Source: Candidatus Methanocrinis natronophilus (lineage in GTDB: Archaea > Halobacteriota > Methanosarcinia > Methanotrichales > Methanotrichaceae). Taken from it: 64,000 bases of DNA. Positions 14,886 through 23,074 of this stretch are shown one piece after another; within the stretch, counting starts at the first letter, position 1; every line of letters begins with the position of its first letter. The notes beneath the pieces were generated by a model. The model worked only from the letters and a program-made list of their open reading frames with translations, did not search any database and had not been told where the DNA came from. The stretch lies in NCBI GenBank assembly GCA_029167045.1, contig JARFPK010000001.1:43350-107349 (forward strand). The letters are read 5' to 3'. The translations under genes were made by a program, and so were the position numbers.

Positions 14886-15767
14886 TCACAGGACCTGGTT
14901 CTTATTGTAGTCGAGGACCTCTGCTATCGTATTGACCCCTGATACCGATCGAGGGAAGTTGGTGAATATAATCCGCTCCGCGTTTATGCCCCTGTCCCGG
15001 AGCGCCTCCTCGATACCCTTTGCCAGCTCCCCGGACTGCATATTCTCGATGACGTAGGCTACGTCCTGATACTTCTCAGGGCTGGCGATGATGTCGTCTA
15101 CGATCTTGTCGGCGGTCTTGGTCCCACCCATGGCGAACTCAGGGGCGAAGAAATTGACTACCTCCATCCCCAGCCAGTTCTCGACCGGCTCCCTCTGCCA
15201 GAGCATGACGATGACCTTCGTCTCCTGGAGGCGAGACCTCTCCGCCTCCGTGGGCTCCACGGCGTCGAAGGTCATCAGATATTCATCGTAACGCCCTTGA
15301 TAATATGCCTCCCCCGCCGGATCTTCCTCGATCAGCCAACCCAATACCTCCGCCGCCAGGAGCTTGGCGGTCGTCGGGGTGTTCCAGCCCCGGGAGGGAT
15401 CGGAGACTTTCTTCCATTCGACGGCTCCGTAGCTGTTCGCCGCCATGAACTTCTCGACGGCGGGCATGTTGAAGTTCTTGTCATTGTTGTCGTTGTAGGC
15501 GATGAAGACGTCGGCGTTTCTGATGAAGGCCATATTCAGCTGTATCCGGTTGGGGATAATATCCGCCTGGAGGTGCGGGCAAAGGGTCGGATCGGCGATG
15601 GTTATCGCCTCGACCCTCTCGCCGCCGATGAAGGTGGCCGGGTCCATGAGAACGCTGGTAGTTGATACGATCTTCATCTTCTCCGGGGCCTGATCGGCAA
15701 TGGATGGGGCGATCAGAAGGATACCCAGGATCAGCATGATCAGGCTCCAGGATCTCTTTGAATACAT
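14886..15767 (-). CDS. Metal ABC transporter solute-binding protein (ZnuA/TroA-like)
   Basis: 293 residues with a signal peptide (about 1-24). KIVSTTSVLMDPATFIGGERV is the usual start of the mature TroA fold, and CPHLQADIIPNRIQLNMAF holds the first His ligand. GWNTPTTAKLLAAEVLGWL corresponds to the HxWLDP region but lacks its histidine, and FFAPEFAMGG lacks the following His-rich loop. The ligand set therefore differs from zinc or manganese binders, and the metal is uncertain. Permease and ATPase of the same type lie just upstream on the same strand (15868-17441), so this is the binding component of one importer, placed last in the operon. Confidence 0.85.
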   Translation of the reverse strand: MYSKRSWSLIMLILGILLIAPSIADQAPEKMKIVSTTSVLMDPATFIGGERVEAITIADPTLCPHLQADIIPNRIQLNMAFIRNADVFIAYNDNNDKNFNMPAVEKFMAANSYGAVEWKKVSDPSRGWNTPTTAKLLAAEVLGWLIEEDPAGEAYYQGRYDEYLMTFDAVEPTEAERSRLQETKVIVMLWQREPVENWLGMEVVNFFAPEFAMGGTKTADKIVDDIIASPEKYQDVAYVIENMQSGELAKGIEEALRDRGINAERIIFTNFPRSVSGVNTIAEVLDYNKNQVL

Positions 15768-15867
15768 GATGACTTTTTAGTATTACGATATATTTAAGAA
15801 TTTTGTATCTTTCACAACGATGAAATATATTTTTATATGATACCCTCGCCCCGATATGTAACCCGCT

Positions 15868-16647
15868 CTAATATTTTTTGTAGTTGATCCGCCTCTTGAA
15901 TGAGACGAGGACGGATACTCCGAAGACGGAAGTGAGGAGGAGGGCCACCAGGGGGGCGATGGGGAGGGTGTACTCAAAGCCTGCCCAGACGCCGAAGGCG
16001 CTGATCGATAGGGCGACTAGGGGTGCTGCAATGAACATGCTCCTGACGTTGAAACAGAACTGGCTAGCTATGGACGCGGGGGTGACTAGGAGAACGAATA
16101 TCAGAAGCCCCCCGACGATGTTGAGGGTTAATGATACGGATATGGCGACGATGAAGAGGAGGATGTAATATATCAACTTCACTCTGACTCCAGAGGCCTC
16201 CGCTATCTTCATGTTGAACATTATGGAGGTAATCTCTTTGTAAAAAGTCAGAACGAATATTATGGTGAGGGCCGAGACAGCGGCGAGGGCGTATATATCT
16301 TCCCGGTAAAGGGAGATGACGTTTCCGAAGAGGAGGCTCCCCGCCGAGAGCCCCCTCCCGGAATACTGCATGTAGGATACCAGGAATATGGCCACCGCCA
16401 TCGACATGGCGAAGAGGACCCCCAGGGTCGCATCGGCGGCCATCTTCGCCTTGTCGGAGACGGGACCTATCAGGGCGGCGACAGCGACGCTAAAGAATAT
16501 CGCCGTCATCTGGGGATTTATCTCCAGGAACATACCGATGGCGGCTCCGGCGAAGGCCGCGTGGGACATGGTGAACCCAATGGATGAGAGGTTCATCCTG
16601 GAGATGATGACCCCGAGGATGCTGCAAGCTATGGAGGCGAAGACCAT
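15868..16647 (-). CDS. Metal ABC transporter permease (ZnuB/ABC-3 family)
   Basis: 259 residues from the first ATG at 16647, with seven or eight membrane segments. Motifs such as GFTMSHAAFAGAAIGMFL and ATLGVLFAMSMAVAIFL are typical of ABC-3 permeases. The open frame continues upstream to about 16698 (ILEFLIENNVVCRAVEA), which also looks like the genuine N-terminus and overlaps the ATPase end, but it has no ATG, GTG or TTG there. The true start may be a rare codon, or translation may be coupled. Partners: ATPase at 16683 and binding protein at 14886. Role: uptake of a transition metal across the cytoplasmic membrane. Confidence 0.85.
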   Translation of the reverse strand: MVFASIACSILGVIISRMNLSSIGFTMSHAAFAGAAIGMFLEINPQMTAIFFSVAVAALIGPVSDKAKMAADATLGVLFAMSMAVAIFLVSYMQYSGRGLSAGSLLFGNVISLYREDIYALAAVSALTIIFVLTFYKEITSIMFNMKIAEASGVRVKLIYYILLFIVAISVSLTLNIVGGLLIFVLLVTPASIASQFCFNVRSMFIAAPLVALSISAFGVWAGFEYTLPIAPLVALLLTSVFGVSVLVSFKRRINYKKY

Positions 16648-16682
16648 CGCCTCGACGGCCCTGCAGACGACGTTGTTCTCGA

Positions 16683-17441
16683 TCAGAAACTCGAGGATCT
16701 AAGCCCCCCTCCGCTCTCCTTCCTGATGATCGACTCTACCTCTCCCGCATCGCATACGCCGTCGTAGGTGATCCGGCCTTTATTCATCACCACCAAGTGG
16801 ATCCGGATGTCGGGGAGGCCGTCGAAGGCGTGAGAGACCAGAAGGACGGGGGTCCCTTTCTTGGCAACGGATTTGAAGACCCCCTGGAGGTACTCCCTCG
16901 CGTTGAAGTCGAGGTTGCTGAAGGGCTCGTCGAGCATCAGAACCTCAGGCTCCTTGGCGATGTTGTGGGCGATCATCGTCTTCTGCTGCTGGCCCCCGCT
17001 CAGGGTCCCGATAGTCTTGGAGGCGAGATCTTCTATCCCCAGGAGGCGGATCGCCTCGGTGGCCGCCTCCCGGTCAGACCTCGTAGGCCGATTCAAAAGG
17101 CCCATCTTCCCGTACCTGCCCATCATCACCACCTCCTCGACGGTGAAGGGGGTGAAGGGGTCGAAGTAGAAGTTCTGGATGACGTATCCCACCTTCCTTC
17201 TGACCTCGTTTCCGTAGCGTCGCAGGTCGAGGCCGCAGACGGAGGCGGTGCCGTGGGTGATTCTGACGAGGCCGTTGATAGACTCCAGCAGAGTCGTCTT
17301 CCCAGCGCTGTTGGGCCCCCCGATCACCACGTACTCCCCCGGGTTGACCGATAGGGATAACCCCCTTATCACCGGCTTATCCCCGCCCTCGTACGCCGTA
17401 TAGATCCCTTCAAGCTCAATTATGCTCAATCGCTCCTCCAT
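16683..17441 (-). CDS. Metal ABC transporter ATP-binding protein (ZnuC-like)
   Basis: 252 residues from the ATG at 17441 (MEERLSIIELEGIYTAY). An ATG at 17537 is also in frame, but the extra 32 residues are not family-like. Walker A is GGPNSAGKTTL, the signature LSGGQQQK, and Walker B VLMLDEPFSNLD with switch His in LVSHAFDG. FYFDPFTPFTVEEVVMMGRYG is the Q-loop side of metal-type ATPases. It is first in the order ATPase-permease-binding protein and supplies energy to that importer. Upstream lie 11-nt-spaced ATATCAG repeats that could be an operator. Confidence 0.88.
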   Translation of the reverse strand: MEERLSIIELEGIYTAYEGGDKPVIRGLSLSVNPGEYVVIGGPNSAGKTTLLESINGLVRITHGTASVCGLDLRRYGNEVRRKVGYVIQNFYFDPFTPFTVEEVVMMGRYGKMGLLNRPTRSDREAATEAIRLLGIEDLASKTIGTLSGGQQQKTMIAHNIAKEPEVLMLDEPFSNLDFNAREYLQGVFKSVAKKGTPVLLVSHAFDGLPDIRIHLVVMNKGRITYDGVCDAGEVESIIRKESGGGLRSSSF

Positions 17442-17539
17442 TAGAGATCGGATGGAAGATATGGAGGCCATATCCTGGGAAGGCCCTCCGATCTCGGGGG
17501 GCGGAAGAGGATGGCAAGACCCGACAAACCGCCCCATTT

Positions 17540-17567
17540 ATATCAGATTGATATCAGCATCATATCC
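17540..17567 (-). promoter_or_regulatory. 11-nt-spaced direct repeats upstream of the metal ABC operon
   Basis: ATATCAG occurs at 17540 and 17551 and ATATCC at 17562, exactly 11 nt (one helical turn) apart, about 100 bp upstream of the ATPase start. The spacing suits a regulator binding one face of the DNA, for example a metal-responsive repressor; no regulator is identified. The remainder of the gap 17442-17839 is AT-rich with no gene. Confidence 0.35.
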
Positions 17568-17839
17568 TGCGTCCCATTTCAGAGGTTGAAAAGAATATCG
17601 CAGATCGTAATAAGGATTTCGCTGGATCACGACTAAAATCAATTAAACTACGATTCAATTCACAGTTATTCATATTTCAATTCAATCATAAGAGTCATAA
17701 ACGTGATCACTTCGCTACTATTTGCTACTATATCAAGGGCAATAACTGCTGATTCAAGATGCATCAGATCTCAGCCCCTGATGGAAGGGCTAGTTGGATG
17801 GCTACCGGGAGAACAGTTAAATATCTAGCCATAAAAAGC

Positions 17840-17851
17840 GATATTTATAAG
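17840..17851 (+). promoter_or_regulatory. TATA box of the FmdE-like gene
   Basis: GATATTTATAAG is a good archaeal TATA box. Transcription would begin near 17871, downstream of possible TTG/GTG starts at 17865/17868, which supports the ATG at 17883 as the start codon. Confidence 0.55.
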
Positions 17852-17882
17852 AGAATCTGTAATATTGGTGATCATTTTGGAG

Positions 17883-18308
17883 ATGAAGACCATCGATCCG
17901 GAGAACGTCCCCCTGAAGGAGCTGATAGAGCGCGGGACCGAGTTCCACGGCCATCTCGGCCCCTTTCTGGTCCTGGGAATAAGGATGGGGATCTTGGCCC
18001 TGAGGGAGCTGGGATCATCGGGCCACAAAGAGATTGAGTCCACCGTCAAGACCGGGACGACCCCGCCGATCTCCTGTCTTGTGGACGGTATCCAGATCTC
18101 CACCGGCTGCACCATGGGGAAGGGGAACATAACCACCGTCGACCTGGGGAGGGCCGAGGCGACCTTCTTCGCCGGTGGAGAGGGACTCACTCTGAAGGTC
18201 AAAGACCGGTTGATGGAGGAGATAGGGTCCGGGAACTATTCCTCATTGGAGGATTTTGCCTGGGAGGTCTCGGAGAGGAGGGACGAGGAGCTCTTCGACC
18301 GGATCTGA
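17883..18308 (+). CDS. FmdE-like (formylmethanofuran dehydrogenase subunit E family) protein
   Basis: 141 residues from the ATG at 17883. TEFHGHLGPFLVLGIRMG and TPPISCLVDGIQ, then STGCTMGKGNI, are the core of the FmdE domain, with cysteines and a histidine that bind metal in known structures. Stand-alone FmdE-domain proteins are widespread in methanogens and not proven to be part of the formylmethanofuran dehydrogenase complex; the true function is unsettled. There is no C-terminal zinc finger, so this is the short form. It is divergent from the metal ABC operon and convergent with an orphan FecCD-type ATPase, which hints at a metal-related role. Confidence 0.85.
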   Translation: MKTIDPENVPLKELIERGTEFHGHLGPFLVLGIRMGILALRELGSSGHKEIESTVKTGTTPPISCLVDGIQISTGCTMGKGNITTVDLGRAEATFFAGGEGLTLKVKDRLMEEIGSGNYSSLEDFAWEVSERRDEELFDRI

Positions 18309-18356
18309 ACTCCCGTGTTCCGTGGACCGGGGATCGGGGTGGAAGTGCGAGACGAT

Positions 18357-19148
18357 TCAGGCTCTTTCTCCGTCCAGCGACCGGAGAGGTACCACGTATG
18401 GCCGGTCCAGGTCCCTCATCACCGCTGCTTCGACCCCGAAGATAGTCCTGATATTCTCCTTCGTCAGGAGGGTGAAGGGATCGCCTAAGGCGTGGACCTT
18501 CCCGTCCTTCAACATCACCAGGGTGTCGGAGTACCTGGCGGCGAGGTTGAGGTCGTGTATGGCGAGGATGGCGGATACCCCCGTCCTCTTGACGAGGGAC
18601 CGGACGGTCTCCATCACCTCCAGCTGGTGCCTTATGTCCAGGTTAGAGGTCGGCTCGTCGAGGAGGAGGACCTCCGGCTCCTGGGCTAGGGCTCTTGCTA
18701 TGAGGACCCTCTGCTTCTGGCCGCCGGAGAGCTCCGAGAAGTCCCGGAGGGCGAACACCTCGACGGAAAGGAGCTTCATCATCTCGACCACCAGGTCGAG
18801 GTCCTCATCTCCTACCCGCCATCCCATATGGGGCTTCCTTCCCATCAGGACGGTATCGAAGACCGTGGTCGTGAGGACGCTCGTCGTCGACTGGGGGACG
18901 TAGCCGATATACCGGGCCACCTCGCGCCTGCTCATCGACGCGACATTCCTCTCCCCCAAAAAGACCCTACCCTGGGGCCTGAGGATCCCTGATATGCATT
19001 TGATGAGGGTCGTCTTCCCGCAGCCGTTGGGGCCCACCAGGCTGAGGACCTCCCGGTCGGCGACGGCTATATCCAGGCCGTCCAGGATCCTGGCTTTGCC
19101 GTAGCTGAATTTCAGTCCCTCTATCTTTACCTTTGTCAATCCCCTCAC
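18357..19148 (-). CDS. FecCD-type ABC transporter ATP-binding protein (FepC/BtuD-like), no adjacent permease
   Basis: 263 residues. Walker A VGPNGCGKTTLIKC, signature ELSGGQKQRVLIARALAQ, Walker B VLLLDEPTSNLD, and IHDLNLAARYSD after it are typical of iron-siderophore/cobamide importers. GYVPQSTTSVLTTTVFDTVLMGR is the Q-loop region. Normally it is encoded beside a FecCD permease and a binding protein; here neither is next to it. The two dockerin-fused binding proteins 6 kb away (10108-12756) are of the matching class, with an IS and the Znu operon in between. It may energise a permease encoded elsewhere. Confidence 0.85.
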   Translation of the reverse strand: MRGLTKVKIEGLKFSYGKARILDGLDIAVADREVLSLVGPNGCGKTTLIKCISGILRPQGRVFLGERNVASMSRREVARYIGYVPQSTTSVLTTTVFDTVLMGRKPHMGWRVGDEDLDLVVEMMKLLSVEVFALRDFSELSGGQKQRVLIARALAQEPEVLLLDEPTSNLDIRHQLEVMETVRSLVKRTGVSAILAIHDLNLAARYSDTLVMLKDGKVHALGDPFTLLTKENIRTIFGVEAAVMRDLDRPYVVPLRSLDGERA

Positions 19149-19760
19149 CGCGTCTGGCCCGACGACCTATCAAAGTTATTGACCCAGGACAATTCATAGG
19201 TTAGACTTAAGACGGAATGACACAACATTAATTGGAACCACGCCCATTTTCCTTATCAAATACACATTTGTGTCCATGCCATTGATAATCACGATGATAG
19301 GATTATCCCGCTATCCTGCCCGCCTTCCCGGCCCACTTGCGAGAAGGAGTTAGGCAATGTCCATTTTACTCGCAGGAGGGCTTTCGGGGCGGGATCGGCT
19401 ATCGCCTCGGCTCTTTACTGGGATCTTCCAGCCCCGCATCCCAGGCCCCGGCGATGACGGTGACGGGAGAGAGTTGAGGTCAATGAGCCCTCGAGGGATC
19501 TCCGGGACGGGAGCCGGAAGGACCATATCCCGTTGTCGGCCTTATGTATTAACTTTTCGGCAATTTATACATATCTATTATGCTATAGATTAATATATAT
19601 GTTACTAAAGACGCCACAATAAGTGAGATCGATGAGCCGAGCTGATACGTTGACCTAAGGGTACACCTCAAAACCCCCTGCTCAGGGAGACGGGCCTTTG
19701 AGAGCCCGACCCCTCCGTTTGAAGAGGCCGGGAAGACCTATCAGGTCAAGGCTTCAATGA
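19149..19760. other. Gene-free intergenic stretch
   Basis: About 610 bp. Short open frames here (e.g. 19357-19593) have no recognisable similarity and no good ribosome site. An AT-rich patch at about 19560-19600 could hold a promoter. A weak hairpin (CGGGC-CTTTGAGA-GCCCG, near 19690) may terminate the ABC-2 operon on the minus strand. The AT-rich patch and size suggest a lost gene, but no remnant could be identified. Confidence 0.4.
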
Positions 19761-20492
19761 TCACTCAAACCTCTTCCTGAGGAGCCTCATCGCAGGAAAG
19801 ATGAAGAGAACGAAAAACCCGGCGAGGACGATAGAGTCCAGAAGGGGGCTTGACGGTGCAGCCGAGAAGGCTACCCGGAGCCCCTCGACGGTGTAGGTGA
19901 GAGGGAGGAGCTGGCTGATAAACTGGAGGGGTGCAGGCATCGCAGATATCGGATATACGACGCCGCAGAGGAAGACCATCAGGAACCTCGGGAGGTTCAA
20001 GAAGGTCTGGGCCTCGAAGACCTCCTTGAAGCCGACGCTGAAGAGGGCGCCCATCGACGAGAAGACCAAGAGAGAGAGGGCCGCCACGGGGATGAGGATT
20101 GTGAGGTCGGGGCGAAGGCCGATGGCAAGGGCCGTTCCTGCCGTCACCGCCGCTGTCATCAAGAGGCCGAAGAGGAAGCCGCCGAGGACCTTTCCCAGGA
20201 GGACTCCGCCTATGCTCACCGGCGCCAGGAGGAGCCTCTCCAGGGTCCCGAGCCTCATCTCGAAGTTTATCACCACCGCCTCCGCCGCCGTGGTGCTGAA
20301 GAGGATCGTCATGGCGATCAGCCCCGGTACGAGCTCCTCGAAGTCGCCGGGGCTCCTGAGGTAGAAGGCGAGGGTCCAGGCGACGGGGAAGACGATCCCC
20401 CAGCTTATCGCCGGAGGCTTGAGGTAGTAGGTCCTCATATCCTTGGCGGCGATCTCGTATATGCACCGGAGGTCGTCACGGACCATTCTCAC
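19761..20492 (-). CDS. ABC-2 type transporter permease
   Basis: 243 residues with six membrane segments. A long loop after segment 1 and FNLPRFLMVFLCGVVYPISA fit the ABC-2 family, with VINFEMRLGTLERLLLAPVS as the coupling region. It overlaps the ATPase gene upstream by 4 nt and is its membrane partner, forming an exporter of drug, lipid or polysaccharide type. Substrate is not deducible. Confidence 0.88.
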   Translation of the reverse strand: MRMVRDDLRCIYEIAAKDMRTYYLKPPAISWGIVFPVAWTLAFYLRSPGDFEELVPGLIAMTILFSTTAAEAVVINFEMRLGTLERLLLAPVSIGGVLLGKVLGGFLFGLLMTAAVTAGTALAIGLRPDLTILIPVAALSLLVFSSMGALFSVGFKEVFEAQTFLNLPRFLMVFLCGVVYPISAMPAPLQFISQLLPLTYTVEGLRVAFSAAPSSPLLDSIVLAGFFVLFIFPAMRLLRKRFE

Positions 20493-21451
20493 CTCCCCCC
20501 CTTCTCTTTTGCCATCACCGCGGGGCTGAGGCCCGTGATACTGACGAAGGCGTCCTCGAGGCTAGGCCTCATGCTGTTGACCGCCTCAAGGCCTAGGTCG
20601 TGAGACCTCGAAAAACCGACTAGCTCCTCCAGAACCCGAGTTGGATCTCCACCCAGGATCTTCAACCTCGTACCGTCGAGGACGACGACCTTTGATCCGG
20701 GGAGGCGGGCCGATAGGTCGGCCGAATGGTCCGAGGTAGCCCCTCTGAAGGTGGCCTCGATGACGGACCCCTCTTCAGCAGACCTCTTCAGCTCTCTGGG
20801 GGTATCGACGGCGACGACCCTACCCTTCACCAGGATGACGATACGGTCGCAGAGCCGGTCCGCCTCCTCCAGATAATGGGTGGTGAGGACTATGGTGAGG
20901 CCCCGGTGGTGGAGGTCGCTGATGAGGTCTCGCAGGGAGCGGGCAGCCACCACGTCGAGCCCCACCGTCGGCTCGTCGAGGAAGAGGAGCTTGGGATCGT
21001 GGACGAGGGCAGCGGCGATGGTGAGAGACCTCTTCATCCCCCGGGAGAAGGTCCCGAACCTGTCGTTCCTCCGCTCGAAAAGGCCGAAGGCCCGGAGGAG
21101 CTCCTCCGTCCTCTCCTCCCGGACCCCCTTCGGGACGCCGTATAGCTTCGCCATGAAGAGGAGGTTATCCCTCGCCGAGAGCTCTTCGTAGAGGTTTGAG
21201 CTGTCGGGGACGACCCCGATCCCCCTCTTCGCCTTGTGGATCCCGGAGGATAGGTCGAAGCCGAGGACCCTGGCGTCCCCCTCCGAGGGTCGGGAGAGGC
21301 CGACGAGCATCCTGATGGTGGTGGTCTTCCCCGACCCGTTGGGGCCGAGAAGGCCCAAGACCTCCCCCTCTTCCACCTCGAAGCTGACGTCTTCGACGGC
21401 GGTCAAGCTCCCAAACCGCTTCGTAAGACCCCGGACTTCGATGGCTTTCAT
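20489..21451 (-). CDS. ABC-2 exporter ATP-binding protein (CcmA/DrrA-like)
   Basis: 320 residues. Walker A LLGPNGSGKTTTIRML, signature FSRGMKRSLTIAAALVHD (a degenerate, RGM-type signature common in this subfamily), Walker B LLFLDEPTVGLD, and switch TTHYLEEADRLCDR are visible. The C-terminal 90 residues form the DrrA-like extension (GSVIEATFRG, PSLEDAFVSITG). The gene precedes the permease with a 4-nt overlap. Together they make a two-component exporter; substrate unknown. Confidence 0.9.
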   Translation of the reverse strand: MKAIEVRGLTKRFGSLTAVEDVSFEVEEGEVLGLLGPNGSGKTTTIRMLVGLSRPSEGDARVLGFDLSSGIHKAKRGIGVVPDSSNLYEELSARDNLLFMAKLYGVPKGVREERTEELLRAFGLFERRNDRFGTFSRGMKRSLTIAAALVHDPKLLFLDEPTVGLDVVAARSLRDLISDLHHRGLTIVLTTHYLEEADRLCDRIVILVKGRVVAVDTPRELKRSAEEGSVIEATFRGATSDHSADLSARLPGSKVVVLDGTRLKILGGDPTRVLEELVGFSRSHDLGLEAVNSMRPSLEDAFVSITGLSPAVMAKEKGGR

Positions 21452-21817
21452 ATCTTAAGCATCCTCAATTCGCCGGTTTATTCGTCCTCATCGAGGGGAT
21501 GGCGTCGACGGTCCCTCAAGGGCGAATGGGAAACGAACTTTCATAAAGACCGCAGATCTATCCCACCCCGTCTCCCCTTCGATATCTACGACGGCTACCA
21601 ATTCGCATTGGAGTAGATAATAATTTCCCATAAACGGCTAATCTTGTAAGATATGATATGTAATGTCAGCCCATTTCTCGACCAATCCCCCGATAAAGAT
21701 GATCTTCAGGCGCCTTGTAATGGTAATAGGGGGAAGGGTGGATATGGGGATCGCCCCCCCTAGCCCTCCGGCACCATGACTCGAAACCGGATCTAACCTC
21801 TCCATCGGGACGGCCGT
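21452..21817. other. Intergenic stretch upstream of the ABC-2 exporter
   Basis: About 365 bp with no supportable gene. It contains an AT-rich patch near 21610-21660 that could hold the promoter of the exporter operon on the minus strand. Confidence 0.4.
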
Positions 21818-22768
21818 CTAGACGACGGCCGCCGGAACTGCTGGATAGGGTCCTACGAGGAGGGTCGGCCCCTCCCCCGTCTCGCGGGATCTGAAGGTGA
21901 CTTTGTAGTCGGTGTCCCCTACCGCCAGGACGAGGAAGGAGATCTTACCCCCATCGGCCCCCATGACGTGCTCGGAGACGTCGAAGGCGAAGACCTCGTC
22001 GCCGCCGAAGTTCATCCCCACCTGACCGAAGTCGGTGTAATCTCCGCCCGTGATCATGAAGAAGGTGGCGAGCATATTCAAAGTCAGGGCCGTGGGGCTG
22101 GAGCCCTCGGACCACCCGGAGGTGACCGGCGCCGTGACTATCCCCGCCATCTCATCGCCGATCTTCTCCACCGACTCCGCCTTCAGAACGAGGACGGCGA
22201 CGTCGGAAGCCCCGACCTCAAGGCCGGATAGATCGAACTGGACCATCACCACCCCTGGAAAGTCCTCTTCCACCCCGTCGGCTCCGACGAGGTACATCGC
22301 CACCAGACGATCTTCGTTGTAGACCCTCCCCGCCGTCAGGTCTACGTAGAGGTCGGCGACCGCCGGGACGGCGGTCATGGTGACGACGAAGGAGGAGGTC
22401 GATCCGGTGGCAGGCCTCCCGAATGGGGAAGCCAGGGTCTCAGCCTCCGCCGAGGCATGGTCAGATCCGGCCTCGACCCCGCCCTCGGGGACCATCGCCG
22501 GATCGGTCCCGCCGATCCCGGACGGCTCCGTCTCGATGGCGTCATCCTCGCCCTTGACGGTCACGTTGGCACCGTCCATCGATGGAACGATATCGGGGAG
22601 GAATAAAGAATCGTTCAACGTATCGTTCTTCTCCCCGCCCATATCTTCCAGCATCTCGGTCTTGAGAAGGCCGCCTCCATCGTCCGACGCCGTCGATGCG
22701 GCGGCGAAGGATGATGCGACGGCGAAGACCGCCAGGACGACCATCATTCGAAGTAACCCTCTTTGCAT
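21818..22768 (-). CDS. Secreted DNRLRE-type beta-sandwich protein
   Basis: 316 residues: signal peptide (about 1-25), an acidic low-complexity spacer to about residue 115, then one beta-sandwich domain. The domain shows VMVQFDLSGLEVGASDVAV, VTSGWSEGSSPTALT, FDVSEHVMG and a closing VTFRSRETGEGPTLLVG, the pattern of DNRLRE/CBM96-like domains seen in methanosarcinal surface proteins and disaggregatases. No catalytic domain is attached. Probably an extracellular or surface-layer-associated adhesin. Monocistronic. Confidence 0.75.
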   Translation of the reverse strand: MQRGLLRMMVVLAVFAVASSFAAASTASDDGGGLLKTEMLEDMGGEKNDTLNDSLFLPDIVPSMDGANVTVKGEDDAIETEPSGIGGTDPAMVPEGGVEAGSDHASAEAETLASPFGRPATGSTSSFVVTMTAVPAVADLYVDLTAGRVYNEDRLVAMYLVGADGVEEDFPGVVMVQFDLSGLEVGASDVAVLVLKAESVEKIGDEMAGIVTAPVTSGWSEGSSPTALTLNMLATFFMITGGDYTDFGQVGMNFGGDEVFAFDVSEHVMGADGGKISFLVLAVGDTDYKVTFRSRETGEGPTLLVGPYPAVPAAVV

Positions 22769-23074
22769 ATCGCAGTCATCTCCCTTTCATCTGCATTATC
22801 CGAGCATCCCATGAATATATCCCTTTCCATAGAAAGACCGTTTTAAAATAGGACGGCTGGGGTCGGACCCCCCCGGAAGGCGGCCCTTGCGCCCCTCAAT
22901 AGCTGGGCCCCGGAGAAGGTCCGCGCGGGGAGCCTTTCGTATATCAGATGGCCATGGATTTAAGAATGAGTGTTAACTTTTTACCGATTTTAAGTTTAAT
23001 TAAGACTTCGAAAGGAATATATAGCATAAAATGTCATTAGATGGACGGATAATGTCAGATGATTCGGAGGAGGG
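22769..23074. other. Intergenic region between divergent secreted-protein genes
   Basis: About 300 bp with no gene. The AT-rich section at about 22970-23030 (including TTTAATTAAGAC and TATATAGC) likely contains the promoter of the plus-strand gene at 23075. Confidence 0.4.

Noticed and set aside
14656..14889. A 77-codon minus-strand frame between the IS and the ZnuA-like gene
   Set aside because: It overlaps the solo hairpin and the ZnuA-like gene end, no ribosome site and no family resemblance.
19357..19593. Possible small gene in the gap before the ABC-2 exporter
   Set aside because: No ribosome site in range, Gly/Arg/Pro-rich low-quality protein, no family pattern.
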